A stretch of 64,000 nucleotides of DNA from Streptomyces sp. NBC_00513 (GTDB lineage Bacteria > Actinomycetota > Actinomycetes > Streptomycetales > Streptomycetaceae), in the NCBI RefSeq assembly GCF_041431415.1, contig NZ_CP107845.1, positions 3,472,001-3,536,000 of the forward strand, written 5' to 3'. Below are positions 8,518 through 15,806 of this stretch, one piece after another. Numbering within the stretch: position 1 is the first letter of the stretch; each line of letters opens with the position of its first letter. A program made the translations under genes and the position numbers. Under the pieces are notes generated by a model that had not been told where the DNA came from, ran no database searches, and saw only the letters and a program-made list of their open reading frames with translations.

Positions 8518-9897
8518 GTGACATCCGCGGTCACGACCGACACGTCCGCCCGCCCCGGCTACGGACAACTCCTTCGCACTCCCGGCGCCCTCGGCTTCCT
8601 GCTCCCGGGCTTCGCCGCCCGACTGCCGTTCGGCATGCTGACCATCAGCATCCTGCTGCTCGTCCAGCACACCACCGGCTCCTACGCCAACGCCGGCATC
8701 GTCGCCGCCGTCACCGGCATCTCCATGGCGCTGTGCGCCCCCGTGATGGGCAACCTCACCGACCGCCACGGCCAGAGCGCCGTCCTGCTGCCGGTCGTAC
8801 TGATCCACTCCGCCGCCGTCACCGGCCTGGCCGCGCTGGCCCTGGCCGGCGCGCCGGTCTGGGCGCTCGCCGCCGCCGCGATCCCCGCCGGCGCCTCGGT
8901 GCCGCAGGTCGGCCCGATGGTCCGGGCCCGCTGGGCCGCGAAGCTGGAGGGCTCCCCGCTGCTGCCGACGGCCGCCGCGTTCGAGTCCGTCACCGACGAG
9001 TTCACCTTCGTCGTCGGCCCGGTCCTCGCGACCGCCCTGTGCACCGGCATCCACCCCGCCGCCGGTCTGATCACCGAGGCCACCCTGAGCCTCCTCGGCG
9101 GACTGCTGTTCGCCGCGCAGCGTCGGACCCAGCCCCCGGCACACGTCCAGGTCACCGGCGAGGCCAAGCGCGTCTCGGCCCTGACCTCCCCCGGTCTGCG
9201 CGTCCTGATCGTCGCCTTCCTCGGGATCGGCGCCGTCTTCGGCGGCATGCAGGTCTCCCTGGCCGCCTTCTCCAACGAGATCGGCAACCCAGGCGCCAAC
9301 GGCCTGCTGTACGGCATCTTCGCCGCGGGCAACATGATCGCCGGCATCGCCTGCGGCGCCATCGCCTGGAAGATCGGCCCGCGCCGCCGGCTGCTGTTCG
9401 GCTACATCGGCCTGACCGCCTTCGCGTCCCTGCTGTGGACCGCCGACTCGACGGTCCCGCTGGCCGCGCTCGGCCTGTTCGTCGGACTGTGCATCGCCCC
9501 GGCCCTGATCACCGGCTACACCATGGTCGAGTCGCTGATCCCGGCGAACGCCCGCACCGAGGCCTTCACCTGGCTCACCGGCGCGGTCGCCTTCGGGCAG
9601 GCCATCGCGGTGATCGTCGCCGGCCGACTGACCGACGCGCACGGTTCCTCGTACGGCTTCCTGGTGCCGCTGGCGGCCACCGCCCTGGCGCTGGTCACCC
9701 TGCTGGCCCTGCGGGCCAAGCTCGCGCCGCAGGCGCCGAGCCGGATCGTGAACGCCTCGTCCACCCACGAGAGCGCCACGGAGGCCGACTCGGGCGACGC
9801 CCCGGAGAACGCCGAGACCGCTTCCGCGACCGACGAGGAGACCGTCACGGGCACCACCGCCCGGCGGGGCAGGCAGCGTGATCTGACCACCGTCTGA
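8518..9897 (+). CDS. MFS transporter
   Basis: Predicted 12-helix major facilitator exporter (459 residues). It begins VTSAVTTDTSARPGYGQLLR and has closely spaced hydrophobic segments from residue 25 to 410, the loop 2-3 signature GNLTDRHGQSAVLLP, and a hydrophilic acidic C-terminal tail (about 415-459). I chose GTG 8518 because GGAAAGG lies 7 nt upstream and the hydrophobic core starts soon after it; the same frame stays open upstream to 8245 but that sequence is the structured leader. No substrate can be assigned. Confidence 0.85.
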   Translation: MTSAVTTDTSARPGYGQLLRTPGALGFLLPGFAARLPFGMLTISILLLVQHTTGSYANAGIVAAVTGISMALCAPVMGNLTDRHGQSAVLLPVVLIHSAAVTGLAALALAGAPVWALAAAAIPAGASVPQVGPMVRARWAAKLEGSPLLPTAAAFESVTDEFTFVVGPVLATALCTGIHPAAGLITEATLSLLGGLLFAAQRRTQPPAHVQVTGEAKRVSALTSPGLRVLIVAFLGIGAVFGGMQVSLAAFSNEIGNPGANGLLYGIFAAGNMIAGIACGAIAWKIGPRRRLLFGYIGLTAFASLLWTADSTVPLAALGLFVGLCIAPALITGYTMVESLIPANARTEAFTWLTGAVAFGQAIAVIVAGRLTDAHGSSYGFLVPLAATALALVTLLALRAKLAPQAPSRIVNASSTHESATEADSGDAPENAETASATDEETVTGTTARRGRQRDLTTV

Positions 9898-9967
9898 GCG
9901 TGGCCTGGGTCACCGCGTGCCGAGGACGGTGGACTGATCGGCCGGAATACGTCACCATGGAGCGTCG

Positions 9968-9994
9968 TTAGCACTCATTGAGTCAGAGTGCCAG
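9968..9994 (+). promoter_or_regulatory. CIRCE-like operator (HrcA site)
   Basis: TTAGCACTC, nine bases, then GAGTGCCAG. The known CIRCE consensus is TTAGCACTC-N9-GAGTGCTAA, so 16 of 18 arm bases match and the spacer length is exact. It ends next to the GGAGGA ribosome-binding site of the FmdB gene (start 10005), where HrcA binding would block transcription or initiation. Confidence 0.7.
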
Positions 9995-10004
9995 GAGGAA
10001 ATTC

Positions 10005-10307
10005 GTGCCGACCTACCAGTACCAGTGCACCGAGTGCGGTGAGGGCCTTGAGGCCGTGCAGAAGTTCACCGATGACGCACTGACCGTGTGCCCGAACTGC
10101 GACGGACGCCTGAAGAAGGTGTTCTCCGCGGTCGGCATCGTCTTCAAGGGCTCCGGCTTCTACCGGAACGACAGCCGCGGCGCGTCGTCGAGCAGCACCC
10201 CTGCCTCGAAGCCCGCGTCCACGTCGTCCACGACCTCGACGGCCGCCGCCCCGGCCGCCTCGTCGTCCTCGACGTCCGGAAGCGGCAGCTCCACCTCGGC
10301 TGCCTGA
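10005..10307 (+). CDS. FmdB/CxxC-CxxC zinc-ribbon protein
   Basis: Small zinc-ribbon protein (100 residues). It begins VPTYQYQCTECGEGLEAVQK, with paired CxxC motifs at CTEC (about residues 8-11) and CPNC (about 30-33), followed by KKVFSAVGIVFKGSGFY, the usual FmdB-family core. The last 40 residues are a Ser/Thr/Ala low-complexity tail. Start GTG 10005 with GGAGGA 5 nt upstream; an in-frame ATG at 9978 would lie inside the operator. The family was named for a formamidase regulator but most members have no known function. The CIRCE-like site points to control by heat or protein-folding stress. Confidence 0.85.
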   Translation: MPTYQYQCTECGEGLEAVQKFTDDALTVCPNCDGRLKKVFSAVGIVFKGSGFYRNDSRGASSSSTPASKPASTSSTTSTAAAPAASSSSTSGSGSSTSAA

Positions 10308-10325
10308 TCCCGTCAGTCTTCCGTA

Positions 10326-10358
10326 AGGCCCCGCAGCCCTCTCAGGGCAGCGGGGCCT
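10326..10358 (+). terminator. Hairpin terminator after the FmdB gene
   Basis: AGGCCCCGC (10326-10334) pairs perfectly with GCGGGGCCT (10350-10358), enclosing a second perfect stem GCCCT/AGGGC with a 3-nt loop. There is no T run, as is common in Streptomyces. It separates the FmdB gene from mtnP. Confidence 0.75.
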
Positions 10359-10384
10359 CACGCATGCCCGGTTAGGCTGACCGC

Positions 10385-11218
10385 ATGGCGAATGCAGAGA
10401 TCGGTGTCATCGGCGGCTCGGGCTTCTACTCCTTCCTGGAGGACGTCACGGAGGTGCGGGTCGAGACCCCGTACGGGCCTCCCAGCGACTCCCTGTACCT
10501 GGGCGAGCTGGCCGGCCGGTCGGTGGCCTTCCTGCCGCGCCACGGACGCAGCCACACCGTGCCCCCGCACAAGATCAACTACCGGGCCAACCTGTGGGCC
10601 CTGCGCTCGGTCGGCGTCCGCCAGGTGCTCGGCCCCTGTGCGGTGGGCGGCCTGCGGGCCGAGTACGGTCCGGGCACACTGCTCGTCCCCGACCAGCTGG
10701 TCGACCGTACGAAGACCCGCGCCCAGACCTTCTTCGACGGGGAGCCGCTGCCCGACGGCAGCGTCCCGAACGTCGTGCACACCACCTTCGCCGACCCCTA
10801 CTGCCCCGTCGGCCGCGACGTGGCCCTGGCCGCGGCCCGCGGCCGGGACTGGGAGCCCGTGGACGGCGGCACCATGGTCGTCATCGAGGGGCCGCGGTTC
10901 TCGACGCGCGCCGAGTCGCGCTGGCACGCCGCGGCGGGCTGGTCGGTGGTCGGCATGACGGGCCACCCGGAGGCGGTCCTCGCCCGTGAGCTGGGGCTTT
11001 GCTACACCTCCATGGCGCTGGTGACCGACCTGGACGCGGGCGCCGAGACCGGCGAGGGCGTGTCCCACACCGAGGTCCTCAAGGTGTTCGGCGAGAACGT
11101 CGGGCGCCTGCGCGAGGTGCTCTTCGACGCGGTGGCGGCCCTGCCCCCGACGGAGTCCCGCGCCTGCCTGTGCACGCACGCGCACGACGGCTGGGACCTG
11201 GGCATCGAACTGCCGTAG
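10385..11218 (+). CDS. mtnP: S-methyl-5'-thioadenosine phosphorylase
   Basis: Phosphorolyses methylthioadenosine to a purine base and methylthioribose-1-phosphate, starting methionine salvage. The 277-residue protein has the family's phosphate loop near the start (IGVIGGSGFYSFLED), LPRHGRSHTVPPHKINYRAN (about 59-78), a base/ribose pocket VVIEGPRFSTRAESR and GMTGHPEAVLARELGLCYTS, and a D-A-G-A loop VTDLDAGAE. Start ATG 10385 directly follows the terminator. Some actinomycete members accept related nucleosides, so the exact base specificity is inferred. Confidence 0.92.
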   Translation: MANAEIGVIGGSGFYSFLEDVTEVRVETPYGPPSDSLYLGELAGRSVAFLPRHGRSHTVPPHKINYRANLWALRSVGVRQVLGPCAVGGLRAEYGPGTLLVPDQLVDRTKTRAQTFFDGEPLPDGSVPNVVHTTFADPYCPVGRDVALAAARGRDWEPVDGGTMVVIEGPRFSTRAESRWHAAAGWSVVGMTGHPEAVLARELGLCYTSMALVTDLDAGAETGEGVSHTEVLKVFGENVGRLREVLFDAVAALPPTESRACLCTHAHDGWDLGIELP

Positions 11219-11357
11219 CCGCCTTGGCCGACGTGGCCGACGTGGCCGCCTTGGCCGACGTGGATGACGTGGCCGGCCCAGCCGCCTTGGCCGACGTAGC
11301 CGCCTTGGCCGACGTGGATGACGTGGCCGGCGCAGTCGGGGCAGTCGGGGCCCGGCG
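11218..11357. repeat. Degenerate GCC-GAC-GTG tandem repeat downstream of mtnP
   Basis: Immediately after the mtnP stop comes a short-period repeat built from GCCTTGGCCGACGTG and GGCCGACGTGGATGACGTG units; a block of about 36 bp occurs twice almost exactly. It can be read as Ala-Leu-Ala-Asp-Val on the plus strand, but no start or ribosome-binding site accompanies it. Further GC-rich duplications (TTGCCAGGCGCGGACC and TTCGCCAGGCGCGGACC) continue to about 11520. The 374-nt gap 11219-11592 therefore holds repeats and the promoter of the next gene only. Confidence 0.7.
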
Positions 11358-11592
11358 GTCCCGGAGGCGGTCCGTGTGCCGGGGTTTGCCAGGCGCGGAC
11401 CGGCGGCGCTCGCGGGGCGCGGGTTCGCCAGGCGCGGACCTTCGGCCCTCGTGGGGCGCGGATTCGACGGGCGGGCGTTCCGGTGGGCGCGGTGGGGCTC
11501 GCGGGAGGCGGGGTGTCACGTTCCGCGGGGCTGTGCGGTCAGAGCTGTGGAGGACCGGCCATCGGGGCCGTCCCGCACAGGAGGCGACCACC

Positions 11593-12150
11593 ATGCCGCG
11601 CATCTCGCTCACCCCGCCCCGCACCCTCCTCAACCGCCTCGGCGCCTGGTACGCGCGCCGCGCCTACGGCAAGGTGCTCGCGCCCGGCCTCGCGTACGGG
11701 CACAACGCCCGCGTCCTCCTCGCGTACGTCCGCCTCGAACGGCAGGTGGCGAAGTGGGGGGCTCTCGACGGACAGTTGAAGCATCTCGCCGTGATGGCGG
11801 CGGCGGCCCGCGTCAACTGCTCGTGGTGCGTGGACTTCGGCTACTGGGAGGGGCACGAGAAGGGTCTGTCCCCGGAGAAGGCCCGGAACGTGCCGCGCTG
11901 GCGCGAGGCCCGTGACGTCTTCACCGAGCCGGAACTGCTGGTCATGGAGTACGCCGAGGCCATGACCGAGACCGAGCCGACCGTCACGGACGCGCTGGCC
12001 GCCGAGCTGATCGCCCGTCTCGGCGAGGCCGCGTTCGTCGAGCTCACCGCGATGGTCGCGCTGGAGAACTGGCGCTCGCGCGTCAACAGCGCCTTCGGGC
12101 TGACCAGCCAGGGGTTCGCGGAGGCCTGCCGGAACCCGAACGCGGGCTGA
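11593..12150 (+). CDS. Carboxymuconolactone decarboxylase / AhpD-like family protein
   Basis: A 185-residue all-helical protein of the AhpD/CMD superfamily. The redox motif NCSWCVDFGYWEGHEKGLS (about residues 76-94) carries the CxxC and downstream His of alkylhydroperoxidase-like members, so a thiol peroxidase or disulfide reductase role is more likely than decarboxylation. Start ATG 11593; the preceding repeat keeps the frame open but is not gene-like. It stands alone on the plus strand between mtnP and the SAF protein. Confidence 0.85.
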   Translation: MPRISLTPPRTLLNRLGAWYARRAYGKVLAPGLAYGHNARVLLAYVRLERQVAKWGALDGQLKHLAVMAAAARVNCSWCVDFGYWEGHEKGLSPEKARNVPRWREARDVFTEPELLVMEYAEAMTETEPTVTDALAAELIARLGEAAFVELTAMVALENWRSRVNSAFGLTSQGFAEACRNPNAG

Positions 12151-12305
12151 AGCGTGCGCGCCGGTCCCCCGTGGGGGTGGCGGGGTTGTCCACAACCTGG
12201 GGATCGTCCACAGGCCCGAGCACAGACGGGCGGGGCGGCGGATCGTGAGGGGTGTCCGGGCGTCGGCCCGGACATCGGCGCACGAGCGATTCGGCGGTGT
12301 TCATC

Positions 12306-12815
12306 ATGTCCAGGACTGCTTCCCGGCTTCCCCTCTCCTCCGCGTGTCCCCCCGCGCGTCCCGTCCCCCTCTTCCCGCCGCTCCGCGTGGGGCGGGGCGG
12401 GGACCGGCTGCGGCGTGCCCTGCGACGTCGGCGGCGGGTCGGCGCGGCCGGCCTGGCCGTCGTGGCGGCCCTGCTGACCGCGGGCGGGACGGAGGCGCGG
12501 GCCTCCCGGGGCAGTGCGCCGCCCGAGGCGAAGCCACCGCCCGCGGTGGTGCGGATGGTGTCGGCCCCCGTGCGCATCGCGGACGCGGCGACCGTGCGGC
12601 TGCTGCGCCCCGGAGACCGGGTGGACGTGGTGGCGGCGGAGCGGGCGGGACCGCCCCGGGTGGTGGCGACGGCGGCCCGAGTTGCCGAAGTGCCGGAGCC
12701 CGAGCAGGGTGTCGGGGACGGCGGGGCGTTGGTGGTCCTGTCCGTGCCCCGGGAAACCGCGCGGGCCCTCGTGGGGGTGGGCAGTGTGTCACGCCTGGCG
12801 GTGACCCTGTGCTGA
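12306..12815 (+). CDS. Exported SAF/RcpC-CpaB-like protein
   Basis: A 169-residue protein with an arginine-rich N-terminus (GGDRLRRALRRRRRVG), one hydrophobic segment (GAAGLAVVAALLTAG, about 50-64) and a C-terminal domain resembling the SAF fold of Flp-pilus RcpC/CpaB proteins: APVRIADAATVRLLRPGDRV, DVVAAERAG, VVLSVPRETARALVG. These bind polysaccharide or scaffold pili in other bacteria; no other pilus gene is visible here, so the role is open. The ATG at 12306 was preferred to upstream starts at 12245/12252 because they only add low-complexity sequence. The ribosome-binding site is weak. Confidence 0.6.
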   Translation: MSRTASRLPLSSACPPARPVPLFPPLRVGRGGDRLRRALRRRRRVGAAGLAVVAALLTAGGTEARASRGSAPPEAKPPPAVVRMVSAPVRIADAATVRLLRPGDRVDVVAAERAGPPRVVATAARVAEVPEPEQGVGDGGALVVLSVPRETARALVGVGSVSRLAVTLC

Positions 12816-12938
12816 ATCGCACACGCGCCCAATCAAGTCACCTTGAGGTGAGGACCGATTGGACACGCCCGGCCCGTACTGCCGTAGCTTTCGGAACCGT
12901 TGGCTCCGTGTTTTGTGGATGTGAAGAGAGGCTCAGTG

Positions 12939-13580
12939 GTGAGCGAGAACAAGAAGGAGAGCGTCCTGGCAGGCTTCAAGGCCTTCCTGATGCGCGGCAA
13001 CGTGGTCGACCTCGCGGTGGCCGTGGTCATCGGTGCGGCGTTCACGAACATCGTGAACTCCATCGTGAAGGGGATCATCAGCCCGCTGGTCGGAGCCGTC
13101 GGAACGAAGAACCTGGACGTCTACTCCTCGTGTCTGAAGGACACCTGTGGGGTCAACGCCAAGGGCGAGCCGACCGGCGTGAACATCATGTGGGGTTCCG
13201 TGCTGAACGCCACGCTGACCTTCCTGATCACCGCGGCCGTCGTCTACTTCCTGATGGTGCTGCCGATGGCGAAGTACCTCGCCAAGGTCGAGCAGCGCCG
13301 CAAGGCCAGGGAAGGCGTCCAGGAGACGATGGAGATCACCGAGCTGGTGGTCCTCAAGGAGATCCGGGACACCCTGGTGGCACAGCGCACGGCGTCCGTC
13401 TCCGGTGCGGTCGACGGCCGTGGAGCGGGGCAGGGCCAGGGCCAGGGCCAGGGCCAGGGCCAGGGCCAGGCTCCGGGTTACGGCCAGGGCTCGGGCTACG
13501 CGCAGGGCCCCGGCTACGCGCAGAACCCCGGCTACGGCCAGGGTCCGGGGTACGGGCAGGGGCGCGACGGCTCGCTCTGA
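12939..13580 (+). CDS. mscL: Large-conductance mechanosensitive channel
   Basis: Homopentameric inner-membrane channel that opens under hypo-osmotic stress. The 213-residue protein starts VSENKKESVLAGFKAFLMRG. TM1 (NVVDLAVAVVIGAAFTNIVN) and TM2 (LTFLITAAVVYFLMVLPM) flank an extracellular loop with two Cys (SSCLKDTCGV), longer than in E. coli MscL. A charged cytoplasmic helix follows. The last 50 residues are unusual: a GQ dipeptide run and then PGYGQ/PGYAQ pentapeptides. GTG 12939 has GAGAGG 7 nt upstream; GTG 12936 is the alternative. Confidence 0.93.
   Translation: MSENKKESVLAGFKAFLMRGNVVDLAVAVVIGAAFTNIVNSIVKGIISPLVGAVGTKNLDVYSSCLKDTCGVNAKGEPTGVNIMWGSVLNATLTFLITAAVVYFLMVLPMAKYLAKVEQRRKAREGVQETMEITELVVLKEIRDTLVAQRTASVSGAVDGRGAGQGQGQGQGQGQGQAPGYGQGSGYAQGPGYAQNPGYGQGPGYGQGRDGSL
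13428..13560. repeat. GQ and PGYGQ repeats in mscL
   Basis: A six-base unit GGCCAG is repeated about seven times (near 13431-13470), encoding Gly-Gln, followed by degenerate 15-bp units encoding PGYGQ or PGYAQ. Such tandem DNA can change copy number by slippage without breaking the frame. Confidence 0.75.
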
Positions 13581-13590
13581 GCCCGCCCGC

Positions 13591-13827
13591 TCAGACGTGG
13601 TGCGGGGGCTTCTCGTCGAGGAAGCGGGCCAGGTCGGCCGCGCTTCCGCCGGCGGGGGGTCGCTCGCCCCATCCCCGGTCGGTGTCGTCCGAGGACTGCC
13701 GGTCCAGCGGGTCGTCGAAGTCGATCCTGGCCTTCGGCTTCGGCTTGGCCGCAGGGGCCGCGGGATCGGGCGTGGACACGGGCGCGTGGTGCGCGTCCTG
13801 CGGGTCGGAGGCGGGGGCGGTACTCAT
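13591..13827 (-). CDS. Small hydrophilic hypothetical protein
   Basis: A 78-residue acidic and proline-rich protein (MSTAPASDPQDAHHAP... KARIDFDDPLDRQ ... DLARFLDEKPPHHV). There is no membrane segment or recognised domain. The C-terminal helix SAADLARFLDEKPPHH is the most ordered-looking part. Codon use is typical of the genome (GC-rich third positions). It lies tail-to-tail with mscL, 11 nt apart. Function unknown. Confidence 0.6.
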   Translation of the reverse strand: MSTAPASDPQDAHHAPVSTPDPAAPAAKPKPKARIDFDDPLDRQSSDDTDRGWGERPPAGGSAADLARFLDEKPPHHV

Positions 13828-13903
13828 GGCTCCAGGGTACGGCCGCCCCGACCCCCGCCTCCGGCCCCGCTCGGCTGGGGGCTTCCGCGCCCTCACGAGC
13901 GTG

Positions 13904-14170
13904 GAACCGCCGGCACACGGCGAGACAGGTGGCGTAGAAGCCGATGAACAACCACAGCGCGTTGGTCACCGCCATCCCCGCGAACATCGCGGGGATGAAG
14001 AAGGAGATGAAGAAGAAACCGGATGCGGCGCCGGCCGAGGAGAAGCCGGTGACGGCGCCGGCCTCCATCTCGGACTGCTGTATCGCGGCCTCCCGCGCTG
14101 CCGGGCCCTGACCCTCGGCCGCCCGCATGTGCTGGTCCCGGAAGATCACCGGGATCTGCCGGAAGGTGGG
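13904..14170 (-). pseudogene. C-terminal remnant of a NarK/NasA-type nitrate transporter
   Basis: Reading the minus strand gives 89 residues matching the C-terminal end of NNP-family nitrate/nitrite porters: TFRQIPVIFRDQH, AAIQQSEMEAGAVTGFSSA, then membrane sequence FFIPAMFAGMAVTNALWLF and GFYATCLAVCRRF. Homologues are 400-500 residues with 12 helices. Everything before TFRQIP is missing, the DNA upstream is unrelated repeat-rich sequence, and the frame runs on into the neighbouring gene without its own stop. This is a decayed fragment, probably left by deletion. Confidence 0.7.
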
Positions 14171-14399
14171 ACGGGGCCTGCGGCATCCAGTGCGCGATGG
14201 GGCGGCCCGGGCGGTACCGCGCCGGGGTGGCACGCGTCAGAGGAAACGCACCGTGAGCGACGGAAGCAGGTCCCGTCCCACGCAGTGCGTTGGTCGCTCC
14301 GTCCACCGCGCCAAGGACCGGGGCTCCACCACCGGGAACGACCGGCCGGGGTAGTCGGTGCCCATCCCGTCGAAGCCGGAGTCGTCGAAGCCCGGGTCG

Positions 14400-14498
14400 T
14401 CGAGGCCCTGCTCCACGCGGCCCTGCCCATCGAAGCCCGGGGCGTCGAACCCCTGCTCCACGCGGCCCTGCCCATCGAAGCCCGGGGCGTCGAACCCC
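14400..14498. repeat. 45-bp tandem repeat (2.2 copies)
   Basis: Two adjacent 45-bp units (14400-14444 and 14445-14489) that differ at two bases, plus a partial third, beginning TCGAACCCCTGCTCCACGCG. They lie between the narK remnant and ltrA. The minus strand reads GFDGQGRVEQ, the plus strand SKPGASNPCSTRPC, but neither has a good start. The interval 14171-14597 otherwise holds no recognisable gene. Confidence 0.7.
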
Positions 14499-14597
14499 GG
14501 CACGCGATGTCCCCCGACGAGTCCGCCCGGGGTACGCGGGCGCCACGGGCCGCGCGCCTCGCCTGCCGACCCGCGACCGGCTGCTGTGCTGGGCCGT

Positions 14598-15752
14598 ATG
14601 ACGTACGTACCGATGACCGCCCGGAGCCGGGACGAGAGCCACCGCGCCGCGACTCCCCTGGAGCTCTTCTTCGACCTGTGTTTCGTGGTCGGCGTGGCAC
14701 AGGCGGGCCGCCAACTCGTCCACGCCCTGGCGGAGGGGCACGTGGGCAGCGGCATCACCGGCTACCTCTTCGTGTTCTTCGGGGTGTGGTGGGCCTGGAT
14801 GAACTTCACCTGGTTCGCCTCCGCCTACGACGTCGACGACATCCCGTACCGGATCGCGACCCTGGTGCAGATCTCCGGGGTGCTCGTGTACTCGGCCGGA
14901 ATCCCGCGCGCCTTCAACGACAACGACTGGACCGTCGCGGTCATCGGCTACCTGGTGATGCGCATCGCGCTGACCTTCCAGTGGCTGCGGGCGGCCGCCG
15001 GGGAGCGCGGTCCGGCCCGCCGCTGCGCGATCACCTACGCGGTGGGACTGCTGATCTGTCAGGCGGGTTGGACGGCGCTGCTCCTGGCCCCCGAGAGCGC
15101 CCGGCAGTGGCTGTTCCTGGTCATGGTGGTGGCGGAGTTGGCGGTGCCGGTCATCGCGGAGCACGGTCACCAGACGCCGTGGCATCCGCACCACATCGCG
15201 GAGCGGTACGGCCTGTTCACCATCATCGTGCTCGGCGAGACCATCGCCGCCAGCACGGTCGCCGTGCAGTCGGCGATCGACGAGCACGAGGCACTGGGCG
15301 AGTTGCTGCCGATCGCGGCGGGCGGTCTGCTGCTGGTCTTCGCCGCCTGGTGGATCTACTTCGCGGTCCCCGTGCACGAGGGGCTGCGCACCAACCGCGA
15401 TGCCATCCCGTGGGGTTACGGGCACTTCGTGATCCTGGCGTCGGCGGCGGCGATCGGCGCCGGCATCGAGGTGGCGATCGAGCAGGCGGTGGGCAAGGCG
15501 CACGTCTCCGACCTGGCCGCGAACCTCGCGGTGGCCGTCCCGGCCGCGCTGTTCCTGCTCTTCGTGTGGTTCCTGCACTCCCGTCACTTCAAGCGGGGCA
15601 TGGCCCAGCAGCTGGTGCTCCCGATCTCGGCCCTGGCCGTCCTCGCGTGCTCCTGGACCGGCGAGCACGCGGTGCTGTGGATCGGACTGGTGGCGGCCGC
15701 CACGGTGGCGGTGGGCGTGACCTTGGCCGAGCGGGCGCGTTCTGGTGCGTGA
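14598..15752 (+). CDS. Low temperature requirement protein A (LtrA) family membrane protein
   Basis: A 384-residue integral membrane protein with about 11 hydrophobic segments. It carries the LtrA family's N-terminal signature ATPLELFFDLCFVVGVAQ (about 16-33), followed by FVFFGVWWAWMNFTWFASAYD and, in the middle, HHIAERYGLFTIIVLGETI (about 203-221). The family was named after a Listeria gene needed for growth in the cold; biochemical function is unknown. Start ATG 14598 (MTYVPMTARSRDE); ATG 14613 is also possible. The frame is open further upstream only through the tandem repeat. Confidence 0.88.
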   Translation: MTYVPMTARSRDESHRAATPLELFFDLCFVVGVAQAGRQLVHALAEGHVGSGITGYLFVFFGVWWAWMNFTWFASAYDVDDIPYRIATLVQISGVLVYSAGIPRAFNDNDWTVAVIGYLVMRIALTFQWLRAAAGERGPARRCAITYAVGLLICQAGWTALLLAPESARQWLFLVMVVAELAVPVIAEHGHQTPWHPHHIAERYGLFTIIVLGETIAASTVAVQSAIDEHEALGELLPIAAGGLLLVFAAWWIYFAVPVHEGLRTNRDAIPWGYGHFVILASAAAIGAGIEVAIEQAVGKAHVSDLAANLAVAVPAALFLLFVWFLHSRHFKRGMAQQLVLPISALAVLACSWTGEHAVLWIGLVAAATVAVGVTLAERARSGA

Positions 15753-15806
15753 AGACGGTCGGGGGCGATTCGGCGTGCTGCCGACGAATGGGAAGAAGGT
15801 GCGGGC

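Noticed and set aside
11218..11592. Reading the Ala-Leu-Ala-Asp-Val repeat as the N-terminus of the AhpD-like protein
   Set aside because: The long frame starts inside mtnP, has no ribosome-binding site, and the family begins at the ATG at 11593.
12186..12194. DnaA box TTGTCCACA
   Set aside because: A single exact box, within a short palindrome, without further boxes, dnaA or dnaN; not an origin.
14237..14758. Minus-strand frame with GFDGQGRVEQ repeats
   Set aside because: The repeat is a DNA-level duplication; the frame overlaps the certain 5' end of ltrA and has no convincing start.
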